A stretch of 64,000 bases of DNA, from the NCBI RefSeq assembly GCF_014651375.1, contig NZ_BMWT01000003.1, positions 310,001 to 374,000 of the forward strand, given 5' to 3'. The notes below the pieces were generated by a model. That model had not been told where the DNA came from. It ran no database searches and was given only the letters and a program-made list of their open reading frames with translations. The stretch comes from Tateyamaria omphalii (GTDB lineage Bacteria > Pseudomonadota > Alphaproteobacteria > Rhodobacterales > Rhodobacteraceae). Of the stretch, positions 28,438 to 36,908 are shown one piece after another; within the stretch, counting starts at the first letter, position 1; each line of letters opens with the position of its first letter. A program made the position numbers and the translations under genes.

Positions 28438-28730
28438 CGGACCACAACACAAACACCACCCTTTTTCTTGAGCGGCGCAGTTACCGCCGCCGCAGGGTGA
28501 TGGATGCGTTGCGTCTGTTACCGATTGTCGGGCTGTTGTTGTGGCTGTTTCCGGTCTTCTGGCCAAACGCCAAGGATGGCCCGGACGCGCCTGCATCCGT
28601 ATCCATGTCAGGTGCGGTCACTTATGTCTTTTTGGTCTGGGTCGTCCTGATCCTGTCGGCCCTCGTTCTTTGGTGGGTCTTGTCCAAACATTCGGGTGAA
28701 GCATCCGACCCGCCGGAGCAGCAGCGATGA
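28434..28730 (+). CDS. Small two-helix membrane protein of the kinase operon
   Basis: A 98-residue protein with a basic N-terminal segment (LERRSYRRRRVMDA) and two hydrophobic helices (about 28-45 and 62-84). It overlaps the response-regulator stop and the kinase start by four bases each, so all three are co-translated. Small DUF485/DUF4212-like partners often accompany sodium:solute symporters; this could play such a role. No family is confidently recognised. Confidence 0.75.
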   Translation: MTDHNTNTTLFLERRSYRRRRVMDALRLLPIVGLLLWLFPVFWPNAKDGPDAPASVSMSGAVTYVFLVWVVLILSALVLWWVLSKHSGEASDPPEQQR

Positions 28731-31408
28731 TATCCGTCAACCAGCTGGTTGCTGTCAGTCTGGTTTATGTCGCATTTCTGTTTGCAATTGCATTTTTTGC
28801 CGAGCGCGCATCGGCGCGAGGCCGGAGCGGATGGTTACGGTCACCGCTGGTCTATACCCTGTCTTTGTCCATCTATTGCACCGCCTGGACGTTCTACGGT
28901 GCGGTTGGCTATGCGGCGCGGTCCGGTATGGAGTTTGTCACCATCTATCTGGGCCCAAGCTTGGTAATGATCGGCTGGTGGTGGGTGTTGCGCAAACTGG
29001 TCCGTATCGGGCGCGCGCAGCGTGCGACGTCGGTGGCCGACTTGATTTCGGCGAGATACGGTAAGTCCAATCTTTTGGCCATTGTTGTGACGCTCATGGC
29101 CGTCGTGGGGGTTACACCTTACATCGCGTTGCAGCTGCAATCGGTGACACTGTCGGTATCAATCTTTTCCAATCCGACTGATGCAGACGTCCTGAGCCAG
29201 TCCACAGCCACGTTCTGGGTCGCCTGTGGCCTTGCCATCTTTACCGTGCTTTTCGGGACCCGGAATCTGAATGCCAATGAACGCCATGACGGCGTGGTGA
29301 TTGCGATTGCCGTTGAAGCAGTCGTGAAGCTGATCGCTCTACTGGCCGTTGGTATCTTTGTTGTTTGGGGTATTGCCGGTGGCATCGGGCCCATGCTGGA
29401 CCGCATCGATTCATCACCTATTGGCGAATGGAGTATGGACCGCAGCCGCTGGGTGGCTCTGACAGCCCTGTCCGCAGCCGCTTTTCTGGCGCTGCCCCGC
29501 ATGTTCCAAGTCATGGTGGTCGAGAACGAGGACGAGCGCCATTTGCAGATCGCGAGCTGGGCCTTTCCGCTTTACCTGATGCTGATGAGTCTCTTCGTCG
29601 TGCCGATTGCTGTGGTTGGCCTCGACATTCTGCCTGCCGGTAGCAATCCGGATTTGTTTGTCCTGACCGTCCCGTTGGCTGAGGGGCGAGGTGGGCTCGC
29701 AACATTATCCTTCCTTGGGGGGTTTTCGTCTGCGACATCTATGGTCATCGTTGCCACACTCGCCCTGTCGACAATGGTGTCGAACCATATTGTGATGCCC
29801 ATTTGGCTAAGTACGCAGGCCGAGGGAGCCCAAGTGTCGGGGGACGTCCGGAATGTGGTGATCCTGGCTCGGCGCGCGTCGATTCTTCTGATCATCTTCT
29901 TCGGGTATCTATACTATCGTTTGTCCGGCGGTGGCGCTGCGCTTGCGGCGATTGGGCTTATTTCCTTTGTTGGCGTGGCGCAGTTTCTCCCCGCCATGCT
30001 GGGCGGTATCTTTTGGCGGGGTGCCACGCGTTGGGGTGCGCTTGCAGGGCTGGTCGTAGGTTTCACTGTCTGGGTCTTTTGCTCGCTTCTTCCGAGCTTC
30101 GGGCCAGACGCTGTACTCAGTGCCGCCGTCTTTGACCATGGTATTGCCGGTCTGGGCTGGCTGAGGCCACAGGCTTTGTTCGGGGTCGAGGGGATCGACC
30201 CGACCGTGCACGCAATCGTCTGGTCCATAACACTGAACATGGTCGCTTTCCTCGGCGTATCTCTGGTCACGTTTCCGCAACCTCTTGAACGGTTACAGGG
30301 TGCTCAGTTCGTCAACGTCTTTGATCATTCTACGCAGGCTCGTGGTTGGGATGCGGCCCCGGCAACATCCGAGGACCTGATGGTTATGGCGCAGCGTATC
30401 CTTGGTCCGGCCGATGCATTGGCATTGTTTCGTGCTGAAGCCGAGCGACAGGGCGTGACCGGCCATTTGCCTGAGCCGACACAGGGCTTCCTGCAGGCGC
30501 TCGAACGGGAACTGGCCGGGTCCGTGGGGTCGGCAACGGCGCATGCGATGATCAGCCAGTTGGTGGGCGGCGCATCTGTTTCGGTCGAGGACCTTATGGC
30601 TGTGGCCGACGAGTCGGCTCAGATCCTTGAATACTCCAACCGGCTGGAGGCCAAGTCAGCGGAGTTGAGCCGTACTGCCCGCCAGTTGCGGGAAGCCAAC
30701 GAAAAGTTGACGGCGCTGTCGGTCCAAAAGGATGCCTTTCTGGGGCAGATCAGTCACGAGTTGCGCACTCCAATGACGTCGATCCGATCATTCTCAGAAA
30801 TCTTGCGCGACACGGACGAATTGGAGCAGTCGGAAAAGACCAAATATGCGTCGATCATTCACGGAGAGACGATCCGTTTGACCCGACTGCTGGACGATCT
30901 TCTGGATCTGAGTGTGCTGGAAAACGGGCAGGTCAGCCTGAACCTGGATACTGGCAACCTGAACGATGTGATCGGTCAGGCCGTTTTATCGGCGGGTGGG
31001 GATCGGAGTACACGATTGTCGGTCAGGCACGAGAATGCCGAGCTTGATCACCCGCTGACAACCGACCTTGACCGGCTGCGGCAGGTATTCATCAACCTGA
31101 TCACCAACGCGCAGAAGTACTGCGATGCACCGCAACCCGAGTTGCATATTGACGCAATGGACGGTGGCGATGGATTGCGGGTTGTTTTTCATGACAACGG
31201 GACACCCATTCCAGCCGAGTCCCGATCGCTCATCTTTGAAAAATTCTCACGCATCAATGACAAGGATGGATCGGGCGCTGGTCTGGGCCTTGCCATATGT
31301 CGAGAAATCATGGCGCGTCTTGGGGGCGATATTACGCACGAGCCACGTTCGGACGGGAACGCGTTTATCGTGCACTTGCCCGTTCGCGCGGCCATGGCTG
31401 CGCAATAG
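28727..31408 (+). CDS. Sodium:solute symporter / histidine kinase hybrid (CbrA/CrbS-like)
   Basis: An 893-residue inner-membrane protein. Residues 1-~520 form a sodium:solute symporter domain of about 13 helices, including SIYCTAWTFYGAVGYAARSG. A coiled-coil linker precedes the kinase: HisKA FLGQISHELRTPMTSIRSFSE with phospho-His677, N-box QVFINLITNAQKYCD, G1 VVFHDNGTPIP and G2 GSGAGLGLAICREI. CrbS in vibrios and CbrA in pseudomonads use such hybrids to couple substrate transport to signalling for acetate or histidine use. With ScfR upstream, control of small organic-acid use is the likely job. Confidence 0.93.
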   Translation: MISVNQLVAVSLVYVAFLFAIAFFAERASARGRSGWLRSPLVYTLSLSIYCTAWTFYGAVGYAARSGMEFVTIYLGPSLVMIGWWWVLRKLVRIGRAQRATSVADLISARYGKSNLLAIVVTLMAVVGVTPYIALQLQSVTLSVSIFSNPTDADVLSQSTATFWVACGLAIFTVLFGTRNLNANERHDGVVIAIAVEAVVKLIALLAVGIFVVWGIAGGIGPMLDRIDSSPIGEWSMDRSRWVALTALSAAAFLALPRMFQVMVVENEDERHLQIASWAFPLYLMLMSLFVVPIAVVGLDILPAGSNPDLFVLTVPLAEGRGGLATLSFLGGFSSATSMVIVATLALSTMVSNHIVMPIWLSTQAEGAQVSGDVRNVVILARRASILLIIFFGYLYYRLSGGGAALAAIGLISFVGVAQFLPAMLGGIFWRGATRWGALAGLVVGFTVWVFCSLLPSFGPDAVLSAAVFDHGIAGLGWLRPQALFGVEGIDPTVHAIVWSITLNMVAFLGVSLVTFPQPLERLQGAQFVNVFDHSTQARGWDAAPATSEDLMVMAQRILGPADALALFRAEAERQGVTGHLPEPTQGFLQALERELAGSVGSATAHAMISQLVGGASVSVEDLMAVADESAQILEYSNRLEAKSAELSRTARQLREANEKLTALSVQKDAFLGQISHELRTPMTSIRSFSEILRDTDELEQSEKTKYASIIHGETIRLTRLLDDLLDLSVLENGQVSLNLDTGNLNDVIGQAVLSAGGDRSTRLSVRHENAELDHPLTTDLDRLRQVFINLITNAQKYCDAPQPELHIDAMDGGDGLRVVFHDNGTPIPAESRSLIFEKFSRINDKDGSGAGLGLAICREIMARLGGDITHEPRSDGNAFIVHLPVRAAMAAQ

Positions 31409-31497
31409 AAGTAGAAGTTTTGTCGTCATAAAGTGGTTGGTAACCTATGGCCCTTAAGCAGTGAGTGCACCTGCAGGCCGTAGAAACGGCGGAGTTT

Positions 31498-32682
31498 ATG
31501 AGCGAAACCGCAACAAACAGTATCTTGGGACGCATGGCGACAGCGGGCCGGGAAGAGCGTCAGGCGCGGGTCATGACGCTGGCCAAAGCGTTGCGTCTGA
31601 CTTTGGCCAAGGTTGCAGATGCACTCATGGAACTGCCCATTGCCGTGATTGGGGCGGTGGTGGAAAAGGTCGACGGCGAGGCGGTCGAAGCACAGTTGAA
31701 GGATAATGCACTGCTGCTGCTGCTTGATGGGCCAGGCGGCCGGGCTGGGGCGGCGATTGTGGACCCCATCGTTGTAGGCGGAGTAATACAACAGCAGACC
31801 ATGGGTGTTGTGCTGGCCGATACCGGAGCGACGCGCACGATGACCCGTACCGATGCGGCCGTTTGCGCGCCCTTGATCGACATGTTGCTGGAGAAGGCCT
31901 GCCCGATCCTGGACGATCCTGATGATGCCGCACTGCTTGACGGTTTTCGGTTCGGGGCAAAGGTGGACGATGCGCGCACGCTGGCACTGGCCTTGGACGC
32001 GCAGGAATACACCTTGATCCGTTTGACGGTCGATTTGACGCGAGGTGCGCGGCAGGGCGAAATCACCTTGGTGTTGCCACTAGCGGATTCACGCGATGCG
32101 GAGCCGGGCGAGGATGACACCGAGGCTGAGCCCACCGATGCGCCCTCGATGACCGACACGGTTATGGGGCTGAATGCGGATCTGAACATGATCGTCTGTC
32201 GCTTGCACTTGCCTTTGAACGCTTTGCAGGCGCTGAACATCGGGGATGAGTTGCCGCTGACACCCGGCGCATTTCCAAATGTCCAGATTGTGACCAATAC
32301 TGGCCGAGTGGTAGGGCGTGGCGTTGTCGGGCATGTGGAGGGCGTACGGGCTGTCAAACCACAACGTGCGCCGTCTCATGCGACGCAACCATTACGCCGG
32401 GCCTCGGACGAACCGCATGTCGAGATGCCAAAGGTCGAAGAGATTTCCGGGCTTGCACGGCGTGAGGAGGATACAGGCGATGTACCTGCAGCTGACGAAG
32501 ACGCCAATGTGACAACACTTGGAGACATGCGCGAGTCTGAAGGCGAAACCGACAAGTCGAAAGCAGATACGTCAGGCGATGACGACTTGCCTGGGTTGGA
32601 TCAATTGCCCGATCTGGATGCTCTTCCTGATCTTTCAGAACTTCCCGACCTTGCGGAGTTGCCCGATCTGGCGGTTGGCTAG
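31498..32682 (+). CDS. Orphan FliM/FliN-type protein with LPDL hexapeptide repeats
   Basis: A 394-residue protein. The N-terminal ~170 residues are helical and resemble a FliM-like middle region; residues ~220-275 (TDTVMGLNADLNMIVCRLHL to VVGRGVVGHVEGVRAV) fit a SpoA/FliN C-terminal domain of the flagellar C-ring. The acidic tail ends in five LP(D/G)L hexapeptides (about residues 364-394). No other flagellar gene is nearby. It may be a switch accessory or, since SpoA domains also occur in type III secretion, something else. Start ATG 31498 has GGCGGAG upstream. Confidence 0.8.
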   Translation: MSETATNSILGRMATAGREERQARVMTLAKALRLTLAKVADALMELPIAVIGAVVEKVDGEAVEAQLKDNALLLLLDGPGGRAGAAIVDPIVVGGVIQQQTMGVVLADTGATRTMTRTDAAVCAPLIDMLLEKACPILDDPDDAALLDGFRFGAKVDDARTLALALDAQEYTLIRLTVDLTRGARQGEITLVLPLADSRDAEPGEDDTEAEPTDAPSMTDTVMGLNADLNMIVCRLHLPLNALQALNIGDELPLTPGAFPNVQIVTNTGRVVGRGVVGHVEGVRAVKPQRAPSHATQPLRRASDEPHVEMPKVEEISGLARREEDTGDVPAADEDANVTTLGDMRESEGETDKSKADTSGDDDLPGLDQLPDLDALPDLSELPDLAELPDLAVG

Positions 32683-33125
32683 TCTCTTCGCGCTGTACCG
32701 GATTGTGCCGCAATAGCATCGAGGGTGGGCCGCAAACCATCCAGATCGTAACCGCCGTCACGCGCGGTGCGCAGAATGTCGTCGGTTGGTACGCGCCCCG
32801 CTTGACCCAGGCACCATACCACGGTCGACCGTGTCCCAGACGCGCAATAGGCCAGCACCGGTGTTTGCGTATCTTCGGTTAAAGCCATGTGCTGTGCCAC
32901 ATTTTCGGCGTTCATCGTCTGATGTGTCAGTGGCAGCCTGTGAAAAGCCAGACCCGCGGCCAAGGTGGCTGCTTCAATTGCGTCGGCCTGCAAAGCCGGT
33001 GGGACTTCGCCATCGGGACGATTGCAGATCACGGTTTTGATCCCCGCAGCCGCGATGTCCGGCAGGTCGGCAGGATCGAGTTGAGGGGCTACGAAATAAG
33101 TCGGCGTGATCTGTCGAATGTCCAT
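32679..33125 (-). CDS. Blh-type (TIGR01244) phosphatase/sulfur transferase domain protein
   Basis: A 148-residue protein of the beta-lactamase-hydrolase-like/DSP fold. TPTYFVAPQLDPADLPDIAA, KTVICNRPDGEVPPALQ and LPLTHQTMNAENVAQ precede the Cx5R loop YCASGTRSTVVW, which fits a catalytic cysteine phosphatase or sulfide-related enzyme. It overlaps the end of the convergent FliM/FliN gene by four bases. In other bacteria the domain is fused to a persulfide dioxygenase; here it stands alone, so the reaction is uncertain. Confidence 0.87.
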   Translation of the reverse strand: MDIRQITPTYFVAPQLDPADLPDIAAAGIKTVICNRPDGEVPPALQADAIEAATLAAGLAFHRLPLTHQTMNAENVAQHMALTEDTQTPVLAYCASGTRSTVVWCLGQAGRVPTDDILRTARDGGYDLDGLRPTLDAIAAQSGTARRD

Positions 33126-33400
33126 CCTTCCGATTTATGTCGTGGATACAACTCTGTCCAGACCGTGTCACGTTGGCGGAACGCTCGCGGGCGGGTGGGC
33201 ACCTTGCCTGTGTCTTGTTGGCGCGTGCCCGCCGAGCTGTCACGGATCTTTCCGTCTATTTCGATCAAGCAAGTTTTGCCGAACAACCGCTGCCCGGTCC
33301 GTCAATCATGTCGTTCACGACCCCGCGAAAGACAGCAGCTCGGTCAAAACACTCCCATCCCGGCGTCAAGCCCACCCCGATGGTGTGGGGGTGTTCCCTA
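33126..33400. other. Intergenic, no gene seen
   Basis: About 275 bases upstream of the Blh gene. Open frames here are short and lack ribosome-binding sites. A weak CACCCC...GGGGTG dyad lies near 33374-33396, after the small membrane gene's stop, without a T-run. Confidence 0.4.
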
Positions 33401-33643
33401 TCAGCTCAGAAAGATACCGATGATGACAAACATCAGGCCAATGACAGATACAAACAATGCCCCCAAATTCAGTGGTAGCACCCGTGCCATGACTGCGCGC
33501 ATGTCTGCATCATCAAGGCCTGCCGCGCGTGCACGCCATACTTTGATGATGCACCAGACAAGGCCAATCAGGCCGAGGACGGACAATGTCGCACCGCCCC
33601 AAATCAGACCATCCCATAGGGTAAAAGCTGTCTTTTGTTCCAT
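33401..33643 (-). CDS. Small two-helix membrane protein
   Basis: An 80-residue protein with hydrophobic helices at about 10-32 and 56-79 joined by a polar segment (RARAAGLDDADMRAVMARVL). No recognised family. It is divergent from gapR, about 110 bases away. Regular codon use and clear membrane topology support it as a gene. Confidence 0.7.
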   Translation of the reverse strand: MEQKTAFTLWDGLIWGGATLSVLGLIGLVWCIIKVWRARAAGLDDADMRAVMARVLPLNLGALFVSVIGLMFVIIGIFLS

Positions 33644-33751
33644 GACTTCCGGCTATCCGAGCAATGGCGTGATGGCAAGGCGCCAACGCCTCTTGCAGCA
33701 CTGGACGCGCCCCGCTATCCAGCGGGCTGATCTGATCCTAAGGAGTGCGCA

Positions 33752-34015
33752 ATGACCGACACAGCCACAAATGCCGAAAGCTACCGTGTCACCGCGGATG
33801 AGTTGCGCCAGTTCGTAGAACGGTTCGAGCGGCTCGAGATGGAAAAGAAAGACATTGCCGATCAGCAAAAAGAGGTGATGGCCGAGGCCAAGGCCCGCGG
33901 GTACGACACCAAGGTGATGCGCAAGGTGATCGCGCTACGCAAACGCGATAGCGACGACATTGCGGAGGAAGAAGCCGTCCTTGAGATGTACAAGGAAGCG
34001 CTTGGCATGAGTTAA
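33752..34015 (+). CDS. gapR: GapR family DNA-binding protein (DUF2312)
   Basis: An 87-residue protein with the typical sequence VTADELRQFVERFERLEMEK, EVMAEAKARGYDTKVMRKVI and ALRKRDSDDIAEEEAVLEMY. GapR forms tetrameric clamps on overtwisted, AT-rich DNA ahead of replication and transcription in alphaproteobacteria. AAGGAGTGCGCA gives a strong ribosome-binding site. Confidence 0.95.
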   Translation: MTDTATNAESYRVTADELRQFVERFERLEMEKKDIADQQKEVMAEAKARGYDTKVMRKVIALRKRDSDDIAEEEAVLEMYKEALGMS

Positions 34016-34021
34016 GCGCGA

Positions 34022-34513
34022 TCAGTCTGGGCTTTTTGCGGGGTCTTTTTTGTGCGCTGGAGCAAAGCTTAGCCAGCGCAACGGCAATGCACCGCCCTTG
34101 TGAACAATGCCGATTTTCACGGGGTTGCCCGAGCGTTTGTCGGTCAATTCAAGCGCGGACTCGCCGTTCTTGATATGCTTGTCGCCCCATTGCATGAGCG
34201 CAAGGATCACCGGCGCCAGTTCCCGGCCTTTCTGTGTAAGTACGTAGGCATGGCGTGTGCGGGATGATCCGTCGCGATACGCTTTTTTCTTTGCCAATCC
34301 GTTTTCGACGATCTGAGTCAACCGACCAGACAAAACGGATTTGGGTATTCCGATGTCTGCCTGAATATCCGCGAAACGACCGACACCATACAGCATTTCC
34401 CGCAAAATCAACCATGTCCAACGGTCCGGGACCTGTTCGATGGCAAGGGCTGCACCGCATTCGGACATCGGTATGGGGCTTTCGCGCACTGGCGAATTTT
34501 CTGAGTTTGACAT
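34022..34513 (-). CDS. HxlR-family transcriptional regulator
   Basis: A 163-residue winged-helix protein: CGAALAIEQVPDRWTWLILR, then GVGRFADIQADIGIPKSVLS, GRLTQIVENGLAKKKAYRDG and the wing AYVLTQKGREL. The conserved N-terminal cysteine of HxlR proteins is at MSECG. HxlR members often sense reactive aldehydes or quinones and repress a divergent gene. Here that would be the GFA gene 50 bases away. Confidence 0.93.
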   Translation of the reverse strand: MSNSENSPVRESPIPMSECGAALAIEQVPDRWTWLILREMLYGVGRFADIQADIGIPKSVLSGRLTQIVENGLAKKKAYRDGSSRTRHAYVLTQKGRELAPVILALMQWGDKHIKNGESALELTDKRSGNPVKIGIVHKGGALPLRWLSFAPAHKKDPAKSPD

Positions 34514-34563
34514 TTGGACTCTGCTCTGTCAGTTTTTTGTTGTTGTCCGCAAGGTAGACTGAA

Positions 34564-34992
34564 ATGACGTTGCAAGCCACTGAAAACACATTGAACGCTG
34601 GCGGTTGTTATTGCGGCGCGGTCCGATTTGCCGTCTCGCAGCGACCAGTGGTCAAGGGCCAATGCCACTGTCACGCGTGCCAGCGAATGTCTGGTGGGGC
34701 ACCTCACTATTTCATGCTCGTGCCGCCAAACGGGTTTCACTGGACCGCCGGAACACCTGCGCAATTTACGCACCCCGATGTAGAGGGGGCGGTCACACGG
34801 TATTTCTGCGATGGATGTGGCACGCAGCTTGTGACAACACGACCGGACATGCCCGGCACGATCGTGAAAATAGGCACATTGGACGACCCGAGTGGTTTTG
34901 CCCCTCGCGTTGCCATTTGTCACGCTGATGCATTGGAGTTTCACACCGTACCCGATGGGGTTCAAGTATTCGAAGGATTGCCGGTCGCCTAG
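34564..34992 (+). CDS. GFA-family zinc protein (glutathione-dependent formaldehyde-activating-like)
   Basis: A 142-residue protein with the GFA zinc-binding pattern GGCYCGAVRF, CHCHACQRMSGGAPHYF and FCDGCGTQL. True Gfa condenses glutathione with formaldehyde; most family members have unknown substrates. It is divergent from an HxlR regulator, a plausible aldehyde- or thiol-responsive pair. Its stop overlaps the next convergent gene by four bases in CTAG. Confidence 0.9.
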   Translation: MTLQATENTLNAGGCYCGAVRFAVSQRPVVKGQCHCHACQRMSGGAPHYFMLVPPNGFHWTAGTPAQFTHPDVEGAVTRYFCDGCGTQLVTTRPDMPGTIVKIGTLDDPSGFAPRVAICHADALEFHTVPDGVQVFEGLPVA

Positions 34993-35864
34993 GGCGCGAT
35001 GAGCGTCACTCCGGGGATGCGGGCGACCCGCTCCATGTCTTCTTCGTACATGTCTGTCAGGGTTTCGACAGTTTCATCAGTCCAGCCTGGAGCATTCAAT
35101 TCTTCTTCGATCTCGTCCTGGATAGCAAACTTGTCCAGAAAGGCCGCAATGACACGGCGTTTTTGCATCTCCGTCATGTGCGGGTGGGATTTCAGGTAAG
35201 CCCGAAACCTTTGCATACCTTCCTTCGACATGATGTCTGACAGCAGATCGAACCCACCGATGATTTTTTCCCCATGTTCCAAGCCGGCGAGCTCTCGGAC
35301 GATCTGTGCCCACAGCATTGGCATATCCTCAAAGCACCAGGTGGTGATCGTCACGTCGGGCGCGGCCGCTCGTATAGAGGATAAGGTTTCGGACCAGCGA
35401 ATGCTGTAAGGGTCGGCGCCCCTCAAAAACGCCGCCATGTCTTTTTGCGGTGCGTTGTCGAACAGCGCTGGCAGGAACGTTGCCGGGTTGCGTATGGCGA
35501 GAAAGAGTTCGAATTCATCATGCGCGAACAATGCGGAAAGTTGGGCCACACGTTCGGCTGCGCCACGATAAATCTTTCCATCACGTATGCAGGCCCGCGG
35601 TGCTCCGAACAGGAACATGTGACTCAGGATCATGCGATCAGCGTTTTCTTCATCGAGGATCAAGTCCATCAAAACGTCGCGTGCATCCGGGGCAGGCTGC
35701 GCATCTTGCAGGGCCGCAAGCGTGTCTTTCAAAAGCGGCCGGTACTTGCTGGGACCCGGAACCGCGACACCGCGTTTTGAAAACTCTTCCTTGTTCCGCA
35801 ACAAGCAGCGCATCAGCCTGTCTTCTTCGGTGAAATGCGCGCCAGCGTGAAGGACAATTTGCAT
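34989..35864 (-). CDS. Conserved-looking hypothetical protein, 291 aa
   Basis: A soluble protein starting MQIVLHAGAHFTEEDRLMRC, with HAGAHxT and a following RNPATFLPALFDN segment that recall P-loop-less sulfotransferase-like proteins of Rhodobacteraceae. No clear PAPS-binding loop is present and no signal peptide is seen. Codon use matches the core genome. Function is not assigned. It is the last core gene before tRNA-Thr and the accessory region. Confidence 0.75.
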   Translation of the reverse strand: MQIVLHAGAHFTEEDRLMRCLLRNKEEFSKRGVAVPGPSKYRPLLKDTLAALQDAQPAPDARDVLMDLILDEENADRMILSHMFLFGAPRACIRDGKIYRGAAERVAQLSALFAHDEFELFLAIRNPATFLPALFDNAPQKDMAAFLRGADPYSIRWSETLSSIRAAAPDVTITTWCFEDMPMLWAQIVRELAGLEHGEKIIGGFDLLSDIMSKEGMQRFRAYLKSHPHMTEMQKRRVIAAFLDKFAIQDEIEEELNAPGWTDETVETLTDMYEEDMERVARIPGVTLIAP

Positions 35865-35995
35865 GTAGTTCGACCTGATGGGCGTGAATTCCTGTGTTTT
35901 AGGTATACCTGTTTTGCGCTGGGATAAAACCTCTGACGGATAACGAAAAACGCGCTTGCCACAGCGCGAATCTCGGAGTAAGTGCTGCGCCCACG

Positions 35996-36071
35996 GCCCC
36001 TATAGCTCAGCTGGTAGAGCAACTGATTTGTAATCAGTAGGTCCGCGGTTCGAGTCCGTGTGGGGGCACCA
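35996..36071 (+). tRNA. tRNA-Thr (anticodon TGT)
   Basis: A 76-nt cloverleaf with acceptor GCCCCTA/TGGGGGC, D-arm GCTCAGCTGGTAGAGC, anticodon loop tttgtaa (TGT), T-arm GGTTCGAGTCC and encoded CCA. It marks the left border of a long accessory stretch, but no repeat of its 3' end was found to the right. Confidence 0.95.
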
Positions 36072-36908
36072 TCACTCTTTCCTGTGGCATCAAAGTCTCG
36101 TACAGACGTCTTTGATTTACAGGTGTTTTTTTGCAGCTACCTGACCGTACCATGTCATTCCAGCTCAGTGTTTTTCCAGATATCGCACTGGCAGATTGGG
36201 TGTGCTGGAGCTGGCTTCCAAAAGTGCAATTTGTCAATGAAGCGCCAGAGACGTGTAGGATAAGATACTGTGACGTCAGTTGCGCAACGATTTCCGGGAC
36301 CACATGCTCGATACGCTCCTCCGCCGGGACATGTTTTTCGCAGACCTCATCAAACGTTTACTTGCCAATGAAAACCACTTTGGATCGGCGGGTGAGCCTG
36401 TGTCTGATCGATTCTGCGGATCTTGACCGGTTGCTATGTGGCCTACCCATTGAAGGGGGCGAGCGTAACCAATGCGGGAGCCACCTATCTTCTTCCAATG
36501 GCAGCAAAATTGGCAGGAGAACCATCGATATGATAGGCGGCTATGATGAATTTCATCTGATGCTGAACCGATCAAGCACCGCTTCGTTGTGACAGAGGTT
36601 CATAGTTTGGTGCACCTCTGTTTCTTGGTCAAAGAGCGGTGGAGCATGTTGTATTTGTTGAAGATTGTGCAATGTATGATGCCCGGCGGCGTTTTAATTG
36701 AGAGCCGCTGGTAAGTGCGATAGCTCACACCATGCGTGTCCGGACACAGCACGGGACATTTTTCTAACATGGGTGATAGAGCGATTGGGCGGCTTGATCT
36801 TCCCAAGTTTATTGTAGTGCTACTTAAGCTTGTGGATTATCGTTGATCGTTCGGTTAACAGATGACTTAAAGTTGGGATGGGGGACAACTTGTGATTTGT
36901 CGGCTGCA
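36072..36908. other. ~840-base stretch without a confident gene
   Basis: AT-richer than core sequence. Overlapping open frames on both strands (for example plus 36131-36592, minus 36276-36575) lack ribosome-binding sites and family resemblance. Another plus frame near 36300-36410 (RNDFRDHMLDTLLRRDMFFA) is open for about 45 codons and could be a gene remnant. The region just before 36909 should carry the promoter of the regulator gene. Confidence 0.4.

Noticed and set aside
35996-36071. tRNA-Thr as attachment site of the accessory region
   Set aside because: No duplicate of its 3' end was found to the right; only tRNA-Cys shows a proven repeat.
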